A DNA stretch of 64,000 nt, taken from NCBI GenBank assembly GCA_017465825.1, contig JAFTVI010000006.1, forward strand, positions 62,001 to 126,000, written 5' to 3'. Below the pieces are notes generated by a model. That model searched no databases, had not been told where the DNA came from, and was given only the letters and a program-made list of their open reading frames with translations. Below are positions 47,869 through 56,300 of the stretch, in pieces (position 1 is the stretch's first letter; every line of letters begins with the position of its first letter). Both the position numbers and the translations under genes were made by a program. Source of the stretch: Clostridia bacterium (GTDB lineage Bacteria > Bacillota > Clostridia > Oscillospirales > Acutalibacteraceae).

Positions 47869-48582
47869 TCATACCGACCACTGTTTCATTATTGTCTGTT
47901 TGACATTTTGAAGAGATCGACGACTAATAGGTAAAACCTGACCGTTTGTAAGTTTTAAACTGTAGCCGGAGATTTGTGATATGTAATCAATGTTAACAAA
48001 GCAGCTTCTGTCAATAAACAAAAACCTGCTATCATTTAAAATTTCAAAAAATTCGGTTATTCCACGGTTATCAGTCAATTCACCATGTGAACTCGTATCA
48101 ATAACTAATTGTCTTGAAATGCGTGTGACAGAAATAATTTCACTGTACGGAATACGCCAATGATCACTGTAACGGTGAAGCATCACTGTGTTTTCATTCA
48201 TTTTTGAAAGTTCCTTGACCGCACAATCCATAGCTTCTTCAATATCTCTTGACAAATTCATTTTTATTATGTATCTGAGTGCCTTTGATTTATAGCCTCT
48301 TGTTGCCATATCTTCATGTGACGTCAGAAAAAGTATAACAGATGTGGAAGTATACTTTCTTATTTCATCAGCTAACTGAAATCCGTCTTTTCCGGGCATT
48401 GAAACATCTAGAATAAAAATGTCCGCAATTTTTCCGTCTTCTAATTCATATATGAGGGATTCCGGCTTTGAATAAGCGTTGATTGTAAACTGCAGTCTTT
48501 TTTTTAACGAATATTCTTCAAGTTCATTCTGAATTTGTTTTATATCATATTCGCTGTCATCGCAGATACAAACATTTATCAT
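47869..48582 (-). CDS. agrA: LytTR response regulator (AgrA-type)
   Basis: 237 residues. Receiver domain with CDDSE (acidic pair), phospho-aspartate in FILDVSMPGKDGF (about residue 59) and a lysine in LRYIIK. LytTR DNA-binding domain from about 135 (IPYSEIISVTRISRQLV, RFLFIDRSCFVNIDYI, LPISRRSL). Such regulators bind two direct repeats one or two helical turns apart upstream of weak promoters; fitting repeats lie at 49205-49238. Overlaps the preceding gene by 4 bases. Confidence 0.92.
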   Translation of the reverse strand: MINVCICDDSEYDIKQIQNELEEYSLKKRLQFTINAYSKPESLIYELEDGKIADIFILDVSMPGKDGFQLADEIRKYTSTSVILFLTSHEDMATRGYKSKALRYIIKMNLSRDIEEAMDCAVKELSKMNENTVMLHRYSDHWRIPYSEIISVTRISRQLVIDTSSHGELTDNRGITEFFEILNDSRFLFIDRSCFVNIDYISQISGYSLKLTNGQVLPISRRSLQNVKQTIMKQWSV

Positions 48583-49100
48583 ACACCATCATCCTTTCTG
48601 TCATTGCAAATACGAAAAGCTTTTTTTCTGTTAATATCAAAGAAAAAACGATCTGAGTCCGTTAGAATCAACACATATGTATCATTGTAGGCTCTTCTTG
48701 TTTTTCCGCCGGAATTACTGTTGTATACAAAGGTACCGGATGCTTCATTTTTGATTCTTTCATTTAACTCCCGACATACATCATCTATAGATGCTGTATG
48801 ATAACGTGACGAAGTCCAATGCGGAATCATGCGTCTCAGCTCTTTTTCCGAGAAGTCTTTGATAATTTCGGCATCGGGTGCATTTTCAACTATGCATGCC
48901 ACAGAATGCTTTGTTACAGCATCACAATTGATAAAAAGCTCTAAAAGCTCATAAAAATCACATCCGATTGTCAACAAATCCTGAAAAAATAAATCCTCTT
49001 CTTTTGATCGTCCGAAAATACTTGCATCATTCAGATCGTAAGACAGTACTTTAACAATAAATGTGCGAATAGGGGTCTCAAAATTAATCTTATCGTTCAT
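48579..49100 (-). CDS. Unknown protein, first gene of the agr operon
   Basis: 173 residues, no recognised family, no signal or membrane segment. N-terminal helical part with two cysteines (IGCDFYELLELFINCDAV), a middle SEKELRRMIPHW and a C-terminal beta part (DTYVLILTDSDRFFFDINR). It overlaps the response regulator by 4 bases, so it is expressed with the circuit. It may tune AgrA or AgrC; that is only guilt by position. Confidence 0.65.
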   Translation of the reverse strand: MNDKINFETPIRTFIVKVLSYDLNDASIFGRSKEEDLFFQDLLTIGCDFYELLELFINCDAVTKHSVACIVENAPDAEIIKDFSEKELRRMIPHWTSSRYHTASIDDVCRELNERIKNEASGTFVYNSNSGGKTRRAYNDTYVLILTDSDRFFFDINRKKAFRICNDRKDDGV

Positions 49101-49167
49101 ATAAACATGCTCCTAACATAAAGATTTGATTTTAAATGCTAAGTATTCCATAGCAATGTTTATATTT

Positions 49168-49196
49168 AGTATATCAGATTTATTTTATTACAGAAA
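49168..49196 (-). promoter_or_regulatory. agr operon promoter with a weak -35
   Basis: Minus strand TTTCTG (49196-49191), 17 bases, TATACT (49173-49168), 68 bases before the first ATG. The poor -35 fits activator dependence. Confidence 0.55.
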
Positions 49197-49204
49197 ATTT
49201 CCGT

Positions 49205-49238
49205 TCAAACGGTAATCAGGAATGTATCATTCGGTAAT
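49205..49238 (-). promoter_or_regulatory. LytTR-type direct repeats upstream of the agr promoter
   Basis: TCAAACGGTAAT (49205-49216) and TCATTCGGTAAT (49227-49238) match at 10 of 12 positions and repeat every 22 bases, ending 8 bases upstream of the -35 box. This is the arrangement bound by AgrA-like LytTR proteins. Confidence 0.6.
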
Positions 49239-49672
49239 TTTCATCAATATTTATTTATACCAGAGCGTTGAATACTCTTTGAACTTAATTATATATCTAA
49301 AAGATAAATAGTGTTTATAAAAATATAAAGATGAAAATTTTATGCTGTGTCATGCTTAATTTTTAGTAACAATAAGCGGTAAAAAACATAACTCAATCCT
49401 TTATATCTTTGCAAATAGAGTAACCACAACTTAATATAATTACTTTTTGATATAATAAAAACAATTAATTAACTTCACAATTGTAAAAAAAAATATGAAT
49501 ATCAGTACAGATTGATCAAATTCTCTCTGTACTTTTTCCATTTCTTTAATTGAAATATATTTAAAATTATAATAGCTGAAAAACTATTACTTTTTCAATA
49601 AGCAAAATACACAAAAGAACAAATTAAAAATTGTGTCATTCAACAAAGTTTGATGTATTTCATAAATTAGTG
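49239..49672. other. AT-rich intergenic region
   Basis: Very AT-rich, with no open frame with a ribosome site and no structure beyond short A/T runs. It separates the agr operon from the divergent YDY-repeat gene. Confidence 0.5.
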
Positions 49673-49701
49673 TTACATTTTCAGAGAAAGACACTTATAT
49701 A
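49673..49701 (+). promoter_or_regulatory. Possible promoter of the YDY-repeat gene
   Basis: TTACAT (49673-49678), 17 bases, TATATA (49696-49701), 40 bases before the TTG start. Confidence 0.4.
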
Positions 49702-49740
49702 TAAAAAATAACTATTTAATAATAAAAGGAAGTGACCAAG

Positions 49741-50107
49741 TTGAAAGCAAATCAACGTGCATGTATTGCGAGTATTGTAATGGCTTTATCTACAAACAAA
49801 GAAATTAGCAGTGTTTATAGTTATGAATTGTCAAAATATGTTATGCTTTCCGGCTCAGCAACTAATCAAGATGTGCAATTATATGATTATTCACGCTCAT
49901 GCTATTTAACAGGAAATGGTGATTCTCACGGAAGTTTCAGTTTGTTTGACTATGGAGAAAATAAATTTATAACATTAAATATTAAATCAGATCAATTTGA
50001 TGGCTACGATTTTGGAAGCAAATATCATTTTTTCAGGCACAATAAATAATAATTCCATTAGTCTTTACGACTTTGAAACAAAAAAATTCTACAGTTTTTC
50101 TTGTTGA
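49741..50107 (+). pseudogene. Small YDY-repeat protein gene interrupted by a frameshift
   Basis: The frame from TTG 49741 (AAGGA upstream; GTG at 49732 is the alternative) encodes about 102 residues and ends at 50049. The chain consists of short repeats of about 18-20 residues: VQLYDYSRSCYLTG, FSLFDYGENKFITLN, FDGYDFGSKYHF. After the T6 run near 50028-50033 another frame continues the pattern (GTINNNSISLYDFETKKFYS) to a stop at 50107. So one base was gained or lost at the homopolymer, or slippage makes both forms. No signal peptide. Family not recognised. Confidence 0.55.
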
Positions 50108-50322
50108 TTTACTTTCTTAAATCTTCAATTATAAAAAGTGGAAGAGCAATGTGTTTTTCAACTATAATTGACAATTTTCACAAAAGATATTTGTTATATT
50201 AAATACAGCTAAATTTGTATTATTATGATGTAATTTAGGTGTCTTTTCAGATGATTTTAAAACTGTTTTAAACCTTCAGACAGGAATATTGTTAAAAATA
50301 ATAATTTTGGAGGTAAATAATT
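50108..50322 (+). promoter_or_regulatory. Upstream region of the RHS gene
   Basis: TTGACA at about 50167 and TATATT 21 bases later form an over-long promoter; such spacing often needs an activator. No LytTR-like repeat pair could be found here. The GGAGG site is at 50310-50314. Confidence 0.35.
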
Positions 50323-53300
50323 ATGTACAACAAAATTACAAAAATGCTTGGAATGATTCTGTGTATTGTAATTGTTTTTACTTCTATTCCCATGCAAGGT
50401 TTTGCCGCTCTCGCTGAAGAGATTGGCGAAATCGAACAAGAAATAGAAATTATAGAACCTGATTACAGTACGGGAAATACCACAACGGAATTAAGACTGC
50501 CTGATGTTCAGACAGAAAGTTCACCTTATGAAGAAGTTGTATACGGTGAACCTGTTGAAGTAAATGAATATTCTAAAGTTTACAAGATCGATGAAAATAC
50601 ATATACATCGGTTTATTCATCTGTTCCTAACTTTTATTATGACGAAAAAGGGAATATCAAAGAATATGACAATTCACTGACATATGAGAATAATCTTTTT
50701 GGCGCAGATGAGTTTACAAATATATCAAGTGATATTGATGTAGCTTTTTCAACTAACATGTTGAAGAAGGGTATGTCTTTTGAAAAAAACGAAGTCAAAG
50801 TCAGTCTTATTCCAGTTGAAGGCGATTATTCAAAGTATGTTGTTGTTGATAATGCTGTAAGATACAATGATGTATTTGACGGTGTTGATGTTCAGTATAC
50901 TGTTGAGGAAAACAGTGTCCGTGAGTTTATAATACTGAATAAGGAAGTAGATAAGAATGTATTTACATATGAGTTAGAGCTTAACGGCCATCATGCAGAA
51001 CTCATTGAAAATGTTCTTTATATATTTGAAAATGATGCTTCCGAAGAATATGCATATACAATTTCTGCACCGGTGATGACTGACGCAGCGGGTGCTACAA
51101 GCAAAAATATTACGCTGGCTTTAGAAGACGAAAATCTGATTCTGACAGCGGATGCCGAATGGCTTCATGCTGTGGAAAGAGCTTATCCTGTATATATTGA
51201 TCCTGATATAACCATAGATTATAAGGGTATAAAGTTGCGTACGGTTTGTTCGGATACAGATAGAGTTTATGTGTCGGGTACTCCTTATGCTTACGGATAT
51301 GCCGGATATATGCTTGGCAGTAATTTTGGTGTTAACGGTCAGAATCTTGAGTACACCAAAATGATTATCGATTTTGACGACAGTTACTTCAGTAATATTC
51401 CCGAGGGTGCCGGTATCAAATCTGCTGAATTTGATATTTTCCAGTATGTAGGCTATCCAAATGTTGCCGAGCCAACTGTGTTTGATTGTTTTATGATTAA
51501 CACTGACTGGTCAATATCAGATTATACACAGGGGTCATTTATTGATAAGCCTTATACTGCTGTCGGAAAATTTGACAGAACATATCTGTCGTCATCAAAA
51601 ACAAAAACTCGCGGATACCATAAGTTTGATGTTCGTGAGGCTGTTAATTCATGGGTGAATTGGCCTGAAACAAGAAACGGATTGCTTATTACAAGTAAGT
51701 ACGGCACAAACAAAGAGATTGCCGGAGCGTTTATCACACCCACATCTTCAGCAAATATCCAGTCTTATGCGGAAAATAAACCCTTCCTGAAAATCACTTG
51801 GGAGATACCGAATCCTGTTGATGTAAACTATGACATCAATAACACAACCATTGATATCAGGACAATCGGCACATCAAGTCCTGACGGTAAGCTTGCTATA
51901 CTCGGCATATTTGCAGATGGTATAGCAAAGCCGAACTCAGTAGTAAATTATGTATTCAGTGATTCATCTGTCGAATATCAGACAGAGAAAACTATGGCAA
52001 GTGTTTCATATAAATACCCGGACTCATCTGCTTGGGATGAGAACTTTTCCTCTCAGGGAAGAGCAACCAAGTATAAGGATATTCTTTCTAATTGGCAGAC
52101 ACTTGTTCCTTTTACTAATTTTAATTATAACCAATTGTATAATTGGGGAGCAACTGCAACAAAAGACGGTGTTACTGGAAAGACTGCTAAATCTGTAGAT
52201 TTTCTCGTATATAAAGTTACACGATACGACACATTGGCATCAATTGCCAATTACTACGGTGTACCGCTTGATCAACTTGCAAAAGATAATCACGTGCAGG
52301 ATATGCTTCTTGTTGAAAACAATACCATTATTGTTATTAATCCTACAAGAAATGCAAACATTCCATACAATCCCGGTGAGCTGACCGATGAAGAAAAGAG
52401 ACGAATTGACGGTTCGTTGATGGGCCGTTCCAAGCACTGCGAATTCGGCTTCGAACCCGTTAACCTTAACACAGGTAACTTCTATATGAACCAGACCGAT
52501 ATTTCTATTGATGATATCGGCGGTGAGTTTGCAATTGGACGCACATACAACTCAAAGGGTGCAGATGTAAACAGCGTATTCGGCAGAGGTTGGCAGTTTG
52601 ATTATTCGGAACATCTTTCGAAACTTGAAGACGGCACAATAGTTTATCGCCGTGGCGATGGCAGCAGCGTCTACTTCACAAAGAATGCTGACGGTTCATA
52701 TTCTTGTGCCCCTGGTTATTATCTTGATATTACTCCTATCGTTGTTGAAACAAAACTCGGTGACTTCGGCGGTGAAGAGCCTGAAGAATACAATGTATAC
52801 GAATACGAAATCAGAAATGCAGAAGATGAAGTAAGAAGATTCTCTTCAAGAGGTCTCCTTCAGTACATCATTGATGACAGAGGCTTTAAGACTTCTATTG
52901 AGTATGATGAAAACTCAAACCTTAAATCAATTACATCTCCTTCAGGTAATGTTTACGGAATTACATCCGAGCTTTCAGGTTTAATCAAGGCTATTTCTGG
53001 TCCCGGCGGTCAGACAATCAAATATGCATACAATGATGCAGGTGACCTTGTTTCTTACACAAACGAACTCGGTTATGTAACAACATATAATTACAATGCT
53101 GACCACCTTATGACTTCATGGGCTGATGCAGAAGGTAATGTTATCGTTACAAATACCTATGATGCAGACGGCAGAGTTACAAAGCAGGTTGACTCCGAAG
53201 GTGGTACAACTCTTTTTGAGTATGGCAAGAACTACACAAAGACAACCGATGCCAACGGTAACGCTACAACATACAACTATGATGACAATTACAGAACAAC

Positions 53301-56300
53301 ATCAATTGTTTATGCTGATGGCAGTGCAGAGTATAAGTATTATGATGCTGCAAACAACCTTTCAAAGACTGTTGACAGAAGCGGCAAGGCAACTGAATAC
53401 AAATATAATGCAGACGGCTTTGTAACAGAGGTTAAGCGTTTTGACGGTGCAACCCAGAAAATGCAGTATGATGCTGACAACAATGTTATCAAAACAACAG
53501 ATTTTGAGGGTAAGTCAATTTCTTACACCTATGATGCAAAGGGCAACCTTTTAACTCAGACAAACAAAGACGGCTCTGTAAAAGCATATGAATATGATTC
53601 GAACTATAGAGTAACAAAGTTTACAGATGAACTCGGCAATGTTTCAACATATAAGTATGACGGCATCTGGGTATCAGAAATCAAGGATGCTAACGGTAAT
53701 ATAACAAAGTATTACTACAATGCAAGAGGTGATGTTGTTACTACAATTGACGCTCTTGGTAACACTACAAGACACTTCTATGATGCCGCAGGCAGAAATA
53801 CAGGCTATCAAACAGCTGACGGTGCAACTGTAAGTTACACATATGATAAGGCAGGCTGTATGGTATATCTTAAGAATGCCAACGGATATGTATATACTTA
53901 TGAATATGACGGAATGGGCAACATCACAAAGCTAATCGATCCTCTCGATAATGAAGTTGTTTACACATACGACGGACTTTATAACACCCTTTCAACTGCT
54001 TACAGTGCAGAAAACATTACATACAGTGAATATGACTGTTTCTCACAGGTAGTAACAGTTACCGACGAAGAAGGTAACAAGAAGACCTTTAAATATGATA
54101 ATGCAGGTAATGTAATCGAAACTGCTGATGCTGAAGGTAATACTACAAAGTATGCGTATGACCTCAGATTCAACAAGATTGCAACTGAGACCGATGCACT
54201 TGGTAACGTAACAACCTATGAATATGATGTTGTTGGTAATCTTACTAAAAAGACAGATGCAAATGGTAATGTTACAAGCTATGCTTATGATGCAAAGGGC
54301 AATGTAACCGAAATTAAGTATAGTAGTGGTCTTGTTGTTGCTTACACCTATGACGCAGTCGGTAATCTTCTTACCACAACAAGCAACGCAGGCGAAAATA
54401 CTGTTTACACTTATGACAAGGTATACAATGTTACATCTGTTACATATTCAAACGGTGCAACTCTTTCCTATACCTATGATGCTATGGGAAGAAAGCTTAC
54501 CGAAAAAGATAGCTCAGGTGCAGTTACTACCTATACATATGATGCTATGGGAAGACAGTCTTCAATCACCGATGCTATCGGCAGAAGGACAGAATACACC
54601 TATGACAAAAACGGCAACCTTCTCACAGAAAAGACATCAAACGGCGGTACGACTACCTATGTTTACGATGCTCTTGACAGACAGTGCAAGGTAACCGATG
54701 CTCTTGGTAATTCAACAATAGTTGAGTTTGACAGCGTGGGCAATATGCTTTCAACAACTAATGCCCTCGGTGCGAGAACTGCTTATGAATACAACCGCAC
54801 AGGTCTTGTGACAAAGCAGACAGATGCTATGGGTGGTGTGTTCACATTCACCTATGATAAGAACGGCAATGTTATTAAGGCAAAGGACGCTGCAGGCTAC
54901 GAAGCAACAATCACATACGATGCTCTCGGTCGTACAGTTGCAACAAAGGATGCACTTGGCCTTGAAACAACCTTCAAGTATGATGCACTCGGCAACCTCT
55001 CCGAGGATGCAAACAATAACGGTGTTAAGAACACATATGAGTATGATTCAGCAGGAAACCTTGTAAAGAGTACAGACTCTCTCGGTCAGGTTATGACCTA
55101 CACTTATGACCTTAACGGTAACCTTACATCTGTCAAGTCATACGACGGAACTACAACTTCCTATACTTATGACAAACTCAACAATGTTACCTCAACAACA
55201 GACGCTGAGGGTAAGGTTACAACATATTCATATGATATTATCGGTAATCTCACATTTCAGAAGGATGCACAGAACAGAACTTACAGCTATTCATACGACA
55301 AGGCTGGCAGAACAATTCAGGTAGTTGACCCCCTTGGTCAGATAACAAAGTATGAATACAATGAGTTTGACTTCGTTACAAAGCAGACTAACCCTGATAA
55401 GACAACTATCACCAATACGTACGATGTCGGTGGTAATCTCATTTCTTCAACCGATGCAAACGGACACAGTACAACCTACTCATACGACAAGATTTACCGT
55501 CTGATTTCAGTTGCTTATGCTGACGGCTCAACAAACAAGTATAAGTATGACAATAACGATAATCTTGTTAAGTTTACAGATGCTAACGGAAATGTAACAG
55601 AATATACTTACAATGCTCTCGGTTACACAGAAAGTATTACCGAAGCAAACGGTGCAAAAACTACCTATAAGAACGATGCCAACGGTAATGTTCTTTCAGA
55701 AACAGATGCTCTCGGTTCAGCAACAAATTATATTTACGACAAAGAAAGCAGACTTGTTTCAAAGACACTTGCAAATATAGCAACATACACATATACTTAC
55801 GATGTTCTTGGTAGAATAACTGCAGAAACTCTTCCCGAAAGTCTGTCAGTTTCCTATGTCTATGACTCAAAGGGGGACCTCGTTTCAGAAACAGACCAGT
55901 CAGGTAGAAAGACATCTTATACATATGATGTAATGCACAGAATCACGAGCACAACTGATGCTGTAGGTAATGTTACAAAGTTCGCTTATGATGATGCAGG
56001 TAACCTTAAATCTCTCACAACTGCAAAGGGTTATGTAACAGAATATAAGTACGATGCCCTTGACAGAATCACAGAGCTTCTCAATCCTGTCGGTAAGACA
56101 GAGCAGTACACCTATGACCCCGTTGGAAATCTCACATCGGTCGTTGAAACAGGTGGCAGAGTTACAAAGTACGGTTATGACAATGTTGGTAATCTTACAT
56201 CTGTTACAAATGCTTTAGGTTTTACAAAAACTCTGAAATACGATTGCCTTGACAGGCTTGTTTCAGAATCTGACTATAAGGGCAAGTCAGAAAAATACGA

